Below are positions 19,339-27,556 of a stretch of 64,000 nt of DNA, in pieces. Position 1 is the stretch's first letter; the number at the start of each line of letters is the position of its first letter. The notes under the pieces were generated by a model that saw only the letters and a list, made by a program, of their open reading frames with translations, searched no databases and was not told where the DNA came from. The translations under genes were made by a program, and so were the position numbers. Source of the stretch: Brackiella oedipodis DSM 13743 (GTDB lineage Bacteria > Pseudomonadota > Gammaproteobacteria > Burkholderiales > Burkholderiaceae_B); NCBI RefSeq assembly GCF_000621025.1, contig NZ_KK211206.1:177924-241923 (forward strand), written 5' to 3'.

Positions 19339-19968
19339 ATGAAACAGTCTACCCAAATTAAATTGCGTAAAACACCAGCGGTAGTTTTAAGTTTATTTTT
19401 AGCTGGCGCCGTTTTCGCTTCTAATAGCTATGCTGAACAAAAAAAAGAAGCAAAACCCGCCGCCGAGAAGGTAGTCAAAGCAGACGACAAAACTGACAAA
19501 GCAGCGAATAAATCTGCCGATAATAAATCTCTCGCCGACATTAAAATCGGTTTTGTCAATACCGAAAAAATTCTTCGTGATTCAAAACCCGCTAAAGAAG
19601 CCCAAAAGAAAATCGAAGAAGAATTCAAAAAACGCGATACTGACTTACAAAAATTAGCCAGCGAACTTCGCAAAAAATACGAGGACTTTGATAAAAACTC
19701 TCCGGTCATGAACGACGAAGATCGCAATAAAGCGCAAAGTGAATTAACGGATTTAGATACGCAATTGCAACGCAAACGTCGCGAATTCCAAGAGGATTTC
19801 AATCGTCGTCGTAACGAAGCGTTTTCAACCATTGTGGATCACGCCAACACCGCCATTCACAACATCGCTGCCGAAAACGATTACGACTTGATCCTCCAAG
19901 ACGCCGTGACCGTGAGCGAACGTATTGATATCACTGACAAAGTTATTCAAGCCTTGGACAAAAAATAA
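19339..19968 (+). CDS. skp: Periplasmic chaperone Skp/OmpH
   Basis: 209 residues. Holds unfolded outer-membrane proteins on the way to BamA. A signal peptide ends near NSYA (32). Then comes an unusual linker of about 30 residues rich in Lys, Ala and Asp, before the normal Skp start (IKIGFVNTEKIL). The long charged coiled-coil arms span about 85-165. E. coli Skp is 161 residues; the difference is largely the linker. The stop overlaps the lpxD start (TAATG). Confidence 0.93.
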   Translation: MKQSTQIKLRKTPAVVLSLFLAGAVFASNSYAEQKKEAKPAAEKVVKADDKTDKAANKSADNKSLADIKIGFVNTEKILRDSKPAKEAQKKIEEEFKKRDTDLQKLASELRKKYEDFDKNSPVMNDEDRNKAQSELTDLDTQLQRKRREFQEDFNRRRNEAFSTIVDHANTAIHNIAAENDYDLILQDAVTVSERIDITDKVIQALDKK

Positions 19969-21059
19969 TGTTGATTTTGCAAGAGCCCGATAAAGCGATT
20001 TTATTGGATGCTTTGCTCGAGCAAATCAATACTCAAGGGCTCGACTGGGAACTTAAATTACCCGCTGGAGCCCAAATGCCGCTTATTAGCGGCATTGGTG
20101 CTTTAGATCGAGCTCAAGCCCATGAAATTAGCTTTTTAGCCAATCCCAAATTAGCACATTCTTTGGCCAGCACACAGGCTTCAGCGGTGATATTGCCTCC
20201 GCAAGCCCTACAACTGCTGCCCGAACAACTGCCATTTGCTGTGGTCCTGACGAAGGACCCTTATTTATTTTATGCAAGGCTGGTGAAGTGGTTTGCCCAA
20301 AAACAAGACGGCAGCCAAGCGCCTAGCATTAGTCCGCATGCCGTCATCGGCCAAAATGTAGTTATTGAAGATGATGTTAGTATTGGTCATTTCACCATTA
20401 TCGAAGACAATAGCATCATCAAAAAAGGTGCGCGTATAGGCTCGCACTGTTTTATTGGTCCAGATTGTGTGATCGGAAGTCAGAGCCTTTTGCATTCCCA
20501 TGTTAGCCTCTACAAACGCGTCAAAGTGGGTGAGCGTTGCATCATTCACAGTCAAGCAGTGATTGGCGGTGATGGCTTTGGTTTTGCGCCGGATTCCACC
20601 CAAGAAAAAGGCGCATGGTGCAAAATTGAACAACTCGGTGGTGTGACTATCGGCAACGATGTAGAAATCGGCGCTTGCACCACGATTGACCGAGGTGCTT
20701 TAAGTGACACACTTATTGGTAACGGTGTCAAACTAGATAATCTCATCATGATTGGCCACAACTGCGAGATTGGCGATCACACTGCCATGGCGGCTTGTGT
20801 CGGTATGGCCGGCTCCACCAAAGTAGGCAAACGCTGCATTATTGCGGGGGCCGCCATGTTTGCTGGTCATCTCACCTTGGTCGATGATGTGTATATTTCT
20901 GGTGCAACGGGCGTGATGTCTAGCATCAAGAAACCAGGTCAATATACGAGTGCATTCCCGATTACGGATCATGCGACTTGGCGCAAAAATGCTCCATTGG
21001 TCAACCAACTCTCGCAACTTCGACGTCGTATTCAACAATTAGAAAAAAAGGAAGGTTAG
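19968..21059 (+). CDS. lpxD: UDP-3-O-(3-hydroxyacyl)glucosamine N-acyltransferase
   Basis: 363 residues. Third step of lipid A synthesis. The N-terminal uridine-binding domain (about 1-105) is followed by the left-handed beta helix of hexapeptide repeats; MIGHNCEIGDH holds the catalytic His. A short helical C-terminus follows. ATG overlaps the skp stop by 1 bp. Part of the conserved lpxD-fabZ-lpxA-lpxB run. Confidence 0.98.
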   Translation: MLILQEPDKAILLDALLEQINTQGLDWELKLPAGAQMPLISGIGALDRAQAHEISFLANPKLAHSLASTQASAVILPPQALQLLPEQLPFAVVLTKDPYLFYARLVKWFAQKQDGSQAPSISPHAVIGQNVVIEDDVSIGHFTIIEDNSIIKKGARIGSHCFIGPDCVIGSQSLLHSHVSLYKRVKVGERCIIHSQAVIGGDGFGFAPDSTQEKGAWCKIEQLGGVTIGNDVEIGACTTIDRGALSDTLIGNGVKLDNLIMIGHNCEIGDHTAMAACVGMAGSTKVGKRCIIAGAAMFAGHLTLVDDVYISGATGVMSSIKKPGQYTSAFPITDHATWRKNAPLVNQLSQLRRRIQQLEKKEG

Positions 21060-21065
21060 TTCTCC

Positions 21066-21518
21066 ATGACACCTATTGATATTCAAGGCATTATGTCTCG
21101 CATTCCACACCGTTATCCATTTTTATTGGTTGACCGTGTGCTTGAGTTAGAACCCGAAAAAAGCATTACTGCCATCAAAAATGTCACGATTAATGAACCT
21201 TTTTTCCAAGGTCATTTTAAACATTTGCCTATTATGCCGGGTGTGCTTATTATCGAAGCGCTGGCGCAAGCGGGGGCTTTGTTCACTATGAGTATTGTGA
21301 ATGATGGCAATGTTGATTTCTCGCAAATCGGTTATTATCTAGTTGGTATTGACGAAGCGCGTTTTCGTAAACCGGTCGTACCTGGTGATCAATTAGTGCT
21401 CAAAGTGGAAGCGATCAAAATTAGTCGTGCCATCTGTAAATATCAGGCCACGGCCTTAGTTGATGATCAAGAGGTGGCCTCTGCTAAATTAATGTGTGCA
21501 ATCCGTGAACTTAAATAG
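21066..21518 (+). CDS. fabZ: 3-hydroxyacyl-[acyl-carrier-protein] dehydratase FabZ
   Basis: 150 residues, hot-dog fold. Dehydrates hydroxyacyl-ACP and competes with lipid A synthesis for the same pool. [11 protein letters not shown] and [22 protein letters not shown] carry the catalytic His and Glu. Six bases after lpxD and 9 before lpxA. Confidence 0.98.
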   Translation: MTPIDIQGIMSRIPHRYPFLLVDRVLELEPEKSITAIKNVTINEPFFQGHFKHLPIMPGVLIIEALAQAGALFTMSIVNDGNVDFSQIGYYLVGIDEARFRKPVVPGDQLVLKVEAIKISRAICKYQATALVDDQEVASAKLMCAIRELK

Positions 21519-21527
21519 GATGTCCAC

Positions 21528-22331
21528 ATGCAAAACATTCATGAAACGGCCATAATTCACGAGGGAGCCAAGCTACACCCATCTGTTAAGGTGGGCGCTT
21601 ATTCAATTATTTATCCCGATGTGACGATTGATGAAGGCACCGTGGTCGGCGAGCATTGTGTCATTAGTGGCATTACTAGCATTGGCAAAAATAATATTTT
21701 TTATCGTTGTTGCTCTATTGGTGGTCAACCCCAAGACAAAAAATACAATAACGAACCCACTGAGTTGCGTATTGGTAATAACAATATGTTTCGTGAGTTT
21801 GTCACTGTTAACACCGGCACAGTCCAGGACTTAGGTTATACCCAAGTGGGTGACTACAATTGGATTATGGCGTATACACATATCGCTCATGATTGTGTCG
21901 TCGGTAACCAAACCGTGATTGCCAATAGTGTGCAAATGGCCGGTCACGTACACATTGATGACTGGGCCATTATCGGTGGTAATTCCTCAGTGCATCAATT
22001 TTGTCATATTGGTAAACATTGTATGGTAGGTGGTATGAGCGGCGTGCGCCAAAGCATTCCACCGTATGTGATTGGTTCTGGCTTTCCATTTAAGCCACGT
22101 GGCGTTAATCTCGAGGGTATTCGCCGTCGTGGCTTTACCCCTGAGCAAATGAGTGTCGTCAAAGAGGGTTACAAGCTGATTTACCTTCGTAAACTTGGCA
22201 TCGACGAGGCGCTTACCGAACTTAAACAAGCGTTGAGCCAAAAGCAGGACACTGATCAGGCGGCTATTTTGCAGGATTATATTGATTTCTTTACGATTAA
22301 TCCTGATCACCGCGGATTAAGCCGATCCTAG
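21528..22331 (+). CDS. lpxA: UDP-N-acetylglucosamine acyltransferase
   Basis: 267 residues. First lipid A step. Hexapeptide-repeat beta helix; the catalytic His is in YTHIAHDCVVGN, with the substrate motif GGNSSVHQFCHIG. The C-terminal helical region (LEGIRRRGF) is standard. Lies between fabZ and lpxB. Confidence 0.98.
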   Translation: MQNIHETAIIHEGAKLHPSVKVGAYSIIYPDVTIDEGTVVGEHCVISGITSIGKNNIFYRCCSIGGQPQDKKYNNEPTELRIGNNNMFREFVTVNTGTVQDLGYTQVGDYNWIMAYTHIAHDCVVGNQTVIANSVQMAGHVHIDDWAIIGGNSSVHQFCHIGKHCMVGGMSGVRQSIPPYVIGSGFPFKPRGVNLEGIRRRGFTPEQMSVVKEGYKLIYLRKLGIDEALTELKQALSQKQDTDQAAILQDYIDFFTINPDHRGLSRS

Positions 22332-22341
22332 GCTGGGTGGC

Positions 22342-23514
22342 ATGAATAAGCATTTAATTTCTTTGGTCGCTGGCGAACCCTCCGGCGACCTGATCGCCGC
22401 CCAGATTGTTAAAGGTATCCATCAGGCCAAGCCCGAGGCTAACTTCTTTGGGATTGGTGGTCCGGCCTTACAAGCTCAAGGCATGCATCTTAATTACCCG
22501 ATGGATGCCTTATCCGTATTTGGGTATGTTGACGCCCTTAAATCCTTGCCTAAACTGATTCAGGTTTATAGTGGCATCAAAAAACAAATCATTAAGCAGC
22601 AACCAGGGGTATTTATTGGGGTTGATGCCCCCGATTTTAATCTACGCTTAGAGCATAGTCTCAAACAAAAAGGCATCAAGACCGTGCATTTTGTGAGTCC
22701 CTCTATCTGGGCTTGGCGCTATGAGCGTATCCACAAGATCCGCCAAGCGGTCGATCATATGCTGGTGTTGTTTCCGTTTGAGGTCGACATTTACCAAAAA
22801 GAGGGCATTCCCGTCACTTTTGTGGGGCATCCTTTAGCCAACAAAATTCCTTTTGAACCGGATCAACAAGAGGCCAGACAGCGATTAAAACTACCGACAG
22901 ATGCCAAAATTCTCGCCATCTTACCGGGTAGTCGTACCTCTGAAATCAAACATTTAGCCCCGGTTTTTTTACAAACTGCCCAAAAACTCCAAGCCCAAGA
23001 GCCTGATCTGCATTTTATAGTGCCCTTGGTTAACCAAGCTCGCAAACAACAGTTTCTGGAGATCGCGGCGAACTGCAAACTCAAGCATTTGCATTTATTT
23101 GATACACCGAGCGTCGATCAGCCCGTCTCGTGGGATGTCATGCAAGCGTGTGATGCAGCTTTGTTATCGAGTGGCACGGCGACACTAGAAATGGCTTTGT
23201 TCAAAAAACCAATGGTGATCGCTTATATTCTGACGCCATTAATGCTCAAGATCATGACCTGGAAAGCGGGCCAAGATAGACCATCTGTGCCCTGGATTGG
23301 TTTACCTAATATCTTATTGCAAGAATTTGCTGTGCCTGAGTATTTACAAGAAGATGTAGAGCCCGAAGGATTAAGCCAGGCCTGCCTCAAAGCACTAGAA
23401 GATGAGGCTTACCGTCAAACATTGATGCAGAAATTCCAAGCACTACATCAGACCTTAGCGCTTGACACGGGCCGGATAGCCGCCCAAAAAATAATCGAAG
23501 TGATTGAATCCTAA
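22342..23514 (+). CDS. lpxB: Lipid-A-disaccharide synthase
   Basis: 390 residues, GT19 family. Joins UDP-diacylglucosamine and lipid X. The N-terminal motif SLVAGEPSGDLIAAQIV, FVSPSIWAWR and the later LPGSRTSEIKHL are diagnostic. Follows lpxA by 10 bp and precedes rnhB by 6 bp, the usual order. Confidence 0.98.
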   Translation: MNKHLISLVAGEPSGDLIAAQIVKGIHQAKPEANFFGIGGPALQAQGMHLNYPMDALSVFGYVDALKSLPKLIQVYSGIKKQIIKQQPGVFIGVDAPDFNLRLEHSLKQKGIKTVHFVSPSIWAWRYERIHKIRQAVDHMLVLFPFEVDIYQKEGIPVTFVGHPLANKIPFEPDQQEARQRLKLPTDAKILAILPGSRTSEIKHLAPVFLQTAQKLQAQEPDLHFIVPLVNQARKQQFLEIAANCKLKHLHLFDTPSVDQPVSWDVMQACDAALLSSGTATLEMALFKKPMVIAYILTPLMLKIMTWKAGQDRPSVPWIGLPNILLQEFAVPEYLQEDVEPEGLSQACLKALEDEAYRQTLMQKFQALHQTLALDTGRIAAQKIIEVIES

Positions 23515-23520
23515 ACGATT

Positions 23521-24165
23521 ATGCCGGTACCCCCCTTATTGAATCGCCAAGCATTGGTTCAGCAATGGCCTTTATTTGCACCACTAGAAAATGCCTTAAT
23601 CGCCGGCATTGATGAAGCGGGTAGGGGGCCACTTGCTGGTGATGTCTTTGCGGCCGCCGTAGTGTTGCCTTTACACCACGATTTACAAGGCTTAAATGAT
23701 TCTAAAAAACTTTCTGAAAAAAAGCGTGTGCAACTGGCCCAACAAATCAAAGAACAGGCCTTAGCTTGGCATATTGCCACGGCAAGTGTCCAAGAAATCG
23801 ACGAACTGAATATCTTGCAGGCCGCACTGCTGGCGATGACACGAGCTTGGCAGGGGCTAACGATTAAAGGCGATATCGTGGTGGTTGACGGTAATCAATT
23901 ACCGCGGGGTATCTTGTCGACAGGTCAAACATGCTATAATTTGGTTAATGGTGATAGCCGTTTAGCAGAGATTGCCGCCGCTTCTATTCTTGCCAAAACA
24001 GCGAGAGATGAGCAGATGCAAGCGTTGCATTTACAATATCCCGAGTACGGTTTTGATCGTCACAAAGGCTACGGCACTAAACAACACTTACAAAATCTGC
24101 AGTTACACGGTCCTTGTATTATTCACCGTAAGAGCTTTGCGCCCGTCAAGAAATACAGTAAGTAG
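23521..24165 (+). CDS. rnhB: Ribonuclease HII
   Basis: 214 residues. Removes single ribonucleotides and RNA from DNA hybrids. [15 protein letters not shown] carries the first Asp-Glu pair, and the family core [12 protein letters not shown] is present. The N-terminal stretch of about 27 residues before [10 protein letters not shown] is ordinary for this family. Last gene of the long plus-strand block; no clear terminator, only a weak AGGG/CCCT hairpin followed by a T-rich stretch. Confidence 0.96.
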   Translation: MPVPPLLNRQALVQQWPLFAPLENALIAGIDEAGRGPLAGDVFAAAVVLPLHHDLQGLNDSKKLSEKKRVQLAQQIKEQALAWHIATASVQEIDELNILQAALLAMTRAWQGLTIKGDIVVVDGNQLPRGILSTGQTCYNLVNGDSRLAEIAAASILAKTARDEQMQALHLQYPEYGFDRHKGYGTKQHLQNLQLHGPCIIHRKSFAPVKKYSK

Positions 24166-24290
24166 CGCGAGCTCAGAGGGAAACCCTTTCAATTTTAGTG
24201 TTTTATTTTCTGTTTTTCTTAGTTTGCCTTAAAATTTATTTTAAGAATCCCTTTTATTTAAGTAGATTGATCCCATTTAGTCCTTAATTA

Positions 24291-24302
24291 ATATTATAAT
24301 AT
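24291..24302 (+). promoter_or_regulatory. Palindrome covering a -10-like TATAAT before the desaturase gene
   Basis: ATATTATAATAT is a perfect 12-bp palindrome containing TATAAT (24295-24300), 85 bp before the start codon. No convincing -35 is visible at the right distance. It could be a promoter with an overlapping operator, or chance in an A+T-rich gap. Confidence 0.35.
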
Positions 24303-24385
24303 CGCGTTTAAATTCAATTGCTTAGTTAGCATTTATCTAAAGAACTGCTCGTCAGTCTAATTAATTACAGAGAGTTTTATTATCT

Positions 24386-25459
24386 ATGTCTGACCAACAT
24401 GCTCCAATACCCCCTAACGCAGAGCTTCCTCATCGGAAAGTAATTCGTAGTTGGCTTGTTTCTCATTCACAAAAAAGCACCGCTAGAGCATTGTTTTTAT
24501 TGGTGTTTGATTTTATTTTGTACTTTGCTTTACTCGCAGGGACGATTTTTTTCCATGCGTGGTGGCTCAAATTAATCTGCTCACTTGTATGTGGCTTTGT
24601 AATTGGTCGTATCTTTATTATTGGCCATGATGCCTGCCATCAGAGCCTTACACCAAATCGTAAACTCAATAAATGGTTAGGTCGTATTGCCTTTTTACCT
24701 TCCGTATCGCCATATAGTTTATGGGATGTGGGTCATAACGTCGTGCATCACGGTTACACCAATCTCAAAGGCATGGACTTTGTATGGTGCCCACACACCA
24801 AGGAAGAATACCAAGCAATGAGCAAATCGCGCCGCCTGATGGAGCGTATTTATCGTAGCGGCTGGGCGCCTGGCTTGTACTACTTAATCGAGATTTGGTG
24901 GCATCGCATGATGTTCCCTAGCAAAGCCTATATGGGTACGCAACGTAAAGTCTTCTTTTGGGACGGCTTGTTGTGCTCCGTTTACGGTATTTTGTGGGCG
25001 CTTATCGTCGTCGGCTTTGCGATTGGTACGGGTCAAAGCATACTTTTGCTATTGTTGTTCTCATGGCTCATCCCTTTATTCTTCTGGTTCTCTATGATCG
25101 GTTGGGTAGTGTATGTACAGCATACACACACCTCCATTATTTGGCATGACGACAAAGTCGCTTGGGCTAAAGCTCAACCCTTTGTCTCTACCACCGTGCA
25201 CTTATTGTTTAACTTCAACTTTGGTGCGGTCTTACATCACATCATGGAGCACACAGCGCATCACGTCGATATGAGTATTCCTTTGTATCGCCTCAAACAA
25301 GCGCAAGCTCGCCTCGAAGAGATGTTGCCTGAGCGTATCGTGATCCAAAAATTCAGCTGGCGCTGGTATTTCCGTACCGCTCGTGCTTGCAAACTCTATG
25401 ATTTCAAAAACAAACGTTGGTTAAACTTCAAAGGCGAGGCCACGGCGCCAGCCCTCTAA
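24386..25459 (+). CDS. Membrane fatty acid desaturase
   Basis: 357 residues. Three histidine boxes of the FA_desaturase family are visible: HDACH, HNVVHHG and HHIMEHTAHH, which bind the di-iron centre. Hydrophobic pairs at about 30-75 and 190-245 cross the inner membrane. It probably introduces a double bond into phospholipid acyl chains; position and acceptor cannot be told from sequence. It needs an electron donor, and none is adjacent. Monocistronic, with its own terminator. Confidence 0.88.
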   Translation: MSDQHAPIPPNAELPHRKVIRSWLVSHSQKSTARALFLLVFDFILYFALLAGTIFFHAWWLKLICSLVCGFVIGRIFIIGHDACHQSLTPNRKLNKWLGRIAFLPSVSPYSLWDVGHNVVHHGYTNLKGMDFVWCPHTKEEYQAMSKSRRLMERIYRSGWAPGLYYLIEIWWHRMMFPSKAYMGTQRKVFFWDGLLCSVYGILWALIVVGFAIGTGQSILLLLLFSWLIPLFFWFSMIGWVVYVQHTHTSIIWHDDKVAWAKAQPFVSTTVHLLFNFNFGAVLHHIMEHTAHHVDMSIPLYRLKQAQARLEEMLPERIVIQKFSWRWYFRTARACKLYDFKNKRWLNFKGEATAPAL

Positions 25460-25479
25460 AACATTAACCATCTATAGAC

Positions 25480-25521
25480 AGCCGTTTTAACTGCTCGCTA
25501 GCAATTAGAACGGCTTTTTTT
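25480..25521 (+). terminator. Terminator after the desaturase gene
   Basis: AGCCGTTTTAA (25480-25490) pairs with TTAGAACGGCT (25505-25515) with one G-U pair, loop 14 nt, then seven T. It ends only 5 bp before the next start codon. Confidence 0.88.
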
Positions 25522-25526
25522 ATCTC

Positions 25527-26318
25527 ATGAAACTTATCCAATCACGGCAGAATGCTCAGCTCAAACAATGGTGGCGAATCGCCCAAGGCAAGGATAAAAC
25601 CTCGTGCTTGCTAGAGGGCATTCATTTGTGTCAGGCCTATGTACAACACTACGGTCAGCCGCAGTGGCTTTTATTGAATCAAGCTCACTACCACGAAACT
25701 CAGATCGCGCAATTAATTCAGCAATTGCAAGCCTTGCAAATGTCCGAGCAACAGATGGTGTTGTTACCAGAACCTTTGTTTAAGCAACTCTGTACCGTTC
25801 CGAGTCCGCAAGGCATAGCTTTTGTGATTGCCACGCCACAGATATCGCTACACCCAGATATAAACGAGACCTGCCTCCTTTTGGATCGCATACAAGACCC
25901 TGGTAATTTGGGCACTATCTTGCGCACGGCCGCGGCAGTCGATATTAAGCATGTGCTGCTCTCCAAAGGTACGGTCAATGCCTGGTCGGCGAAGGTCCTC
26001 AGAAGTGCGCAAGGGGCGCATTTTGTACTTAATATTTATAGTCAGATTGATTTAGTCGCCTGGTGCCAAAATAGTCAACTTGCGATCTATGCGAGTACTC
26101 TAGATCAAGACTCGGTAGACTTATACAAGGCCAAGCTCGCGCATCCTTGTGCCTGGTTATTTGGCAATGAAGGGCAGGGTTTAGATCCTCACTTGCAAAC
26201 CTTAGCGCAACAAAAAGTCTTCATACCACAAAGTCGTCAAGTAGAATCGCTAAATGTCGCCATTGCTAGTGCTGTCATTCTCTTTGAGCAACGTCGCCAA
26301 CAATTATTAACCCAGTAA
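25527..26318 (+). CDS. TrmH/SpoU family RNA 2'-O-methyltransferase
   Basis: 263 residues. SPOUT-fold methyltransferase; the three family motifs are seen as LLLDRIQDPGNLGTILRTA, LFGNEGQGL and VESLNVAIASAVILFE. An N-terminal substrate-binding domain covers about 1-105. The target is probably rRNA or tRNA ribose, but the exact nucleotide is not predictable. The same gene sits between rnhB and ppsR in other Burkholderiales. The start codon is almost on top of the previous terminator, so its promoter must be inside or before that hairpin. Confidence 0.9.
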   Translation: MKLIQSRQNAQLKQWWRIAQGKDKTSCLLEGIHLCQAYVQHYGQPQWLLLNQAHYHETQIAQLIQQLQALQMSEQQMVLLPEPLFKQLCTVPSPQGIAFVIATPQISLHPDINETCLLLDRIQDPGNLGTILRTAAAVDIKHVLLSKGTVNAWSAKVLRSAQGAHFVLNIYSQIDLVAWCQNSQLAIYASTLDQDSVDLYKAKLAHPCAWLFGNEGQGLDPHLQTLAQQKVFIPQSRQVESLNVAIASAVILFEQRRQQLLTQ

Positions 26319-26323
26319 ACACT

Positions 26324-26347
26324 AAAAAAGCGTTCCTGAGAACGCTT
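26324..26347 (-). terminator. Terminator after ppsR
   Basis: AAGCGTTC CTGA GAACGCTT (26328-26347). Read on the minus strand it is followed by six T, so it ends ppsR. On the plus strand there is no T run. Confidence 0.88.
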
Positions 26348-26362
26348 AATGTCTATGACGAC

Positions 26363-27193
26363 TTAATAGCTGACGCGATCAATTTTGAGAATTTGCAATA
26401 CCGTCGTGGAGATTTCTTCAATGGATTTAGTCGTCGTTGATAACCACTGAATACCTTCACGACGCATTAATCTCTCGGCCTCGGCGACCTCATAGTAGCA
26501 TTGCTGCAAAGACGCATATTTACTGTTGGGGCGGCGCTCTTCTCGAATTTCATGTAAGCGATTGGGTTGAATCGTCAGACCAAAGAGCTTGTTCTTGAAC
26601 GGTACGAGATTGGTCGGCAAAACACCACGCTCAAAATCTTCTGGAATCAGAGGAAAGTTAGCCGCCCGCACCCCATATTGCATGGCAAGGTACAAGCTGG
26701 TCGGGGTCTTACCACAGCGTGAGATGCCACAGAAAATCACATCGGCTTCTTTGAGGCCATGAACAAATTGGCCATCATCATGCGCCAAACTAAAATTAAT
26801 CGCCTCAATCCGATTGCGATAGGCCTCAGAACCAGCATTAATGCGTGAGCGACCAATGGCTGGATCGGATTTGACCTCGAGAATATCTTCGAGCTGTTTG
26901 ACACAGACGCCAAAAATATCCATAAAATTACAATCCGTGCCACGGATAATATTGACCACATCCTCTTGGACAACTGTACTAAAGACAATGGGTTTGTGTT
27001 TCGATGTGGCGGCGGCTTCATTGATGCGTTTAGCAATCTCAAGCGCTTTGGGAGCGGAGCTGACAAAAGGAGCACGCTCCTGGTTGAAACTAAATTTATG
27101 AGTAAATTGCGATAGCACCGAATGACTGAAGGTTTCTGCGGTAATCCCTGTGCCGTCAGAGACGATAAAGACTTTAATATTTTCTAGTTCCAT
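26363..27193 (-). CDS. ppsR: PEP synthase regulatory protein (bifunctional kinase/pyrophosphorylase)
   Basis: 276 residues, DUF299 family. Inactivates PEP synthase by ADP-dependent phosphorylation of a Thr next to the catalytic His, and reactivates it by pyrophosphorolysis. The N-terminal VSDGTGITAETF motif and the P-loop GISRCGKTPTSLYLA are intact. Divergent from its target ppsA across 363 bp, the usual arrangement. Confidence 0.97.
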   Translation of the reverse strand: MELENIKVFIVSDGTGITAETFSHSVLSQFTHKFSFNQERAPFVSSAPKALEIAKRINEAAATSKHKPIVFSTVVQEDVVNIIRGTDCNFMDIFGVCVKQLEDILEVKSDPAIGRSRINAGSEAYRNRIEAINFSLAHDDGQFVHGLKEADVIFCGISRCGKTPTSLYLAMQYGVRAANFPLIPEDFERGVLPTNLVPFKNKLFGLTIQPNRLHEIREERRPNSKYASLQQCYYEVAEAERLMRREGIQWLSTTTKSIEEISTTVLQILKIDRVSY

Positions 27194-27390
27194 AGCGTAC
27201 GTTGTAGTAAATCGGATGAATGAATATCTGTGGTTTTATATAGCGCTGATCGGTGCTAAAATCACTGCTTAATTTTACTGAGTTATCCCCTGGTTGTTAA
27301 GTCCATTTTACAGGGCTTTTGGCCATTTCGATACTGGCTTTAACTTAGGCGTTTAATAGTGTAACGTTTGTAAGAATTCTGATATTTATC

Positions 27391-27419
27391 ACGACAGTTT
27401 AATATATCAGTGCTAGTAT
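27391..27419 (+). promoter_or_regulatory. Possible ppsA promoter
   Basis: ACGACA, 17-bp spacer, TAGTAT; each half matches 4 of 6 consensus bases. An inverted repeat (27406-27445) begins in the spacer and ends past the expected start site. The rest of the 363-bp ppsR/ppsA gap is A+T-rich and shows no gene. Confidence 0.35.
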
Positions 27420-27445
27420 TAACGGTTAGTACCTATATCACTGAT
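27406..27445. repeat. Operator-like inverted repeat in the ppsA upstream region
   Basis: ATCAGTG (27406-27412) and CACTGAT (27439-27445), centres 33 bp apart, about three helical turns. Could bind a dimer or tetramer regulator of gluconeogenesis; no regulator can be named. Confidence 0.35.
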
Positions 27446-27556
27446 GAGTGAGTTGTTTTGTAAGGAAAACCTAATTCATAAAGGCCTATTTACTGAGAGT
27501 TTAGTGATGTAAATTTTCAATAAATAAGCTTTTTTTCTTTGTATAAGGTGACTTTA

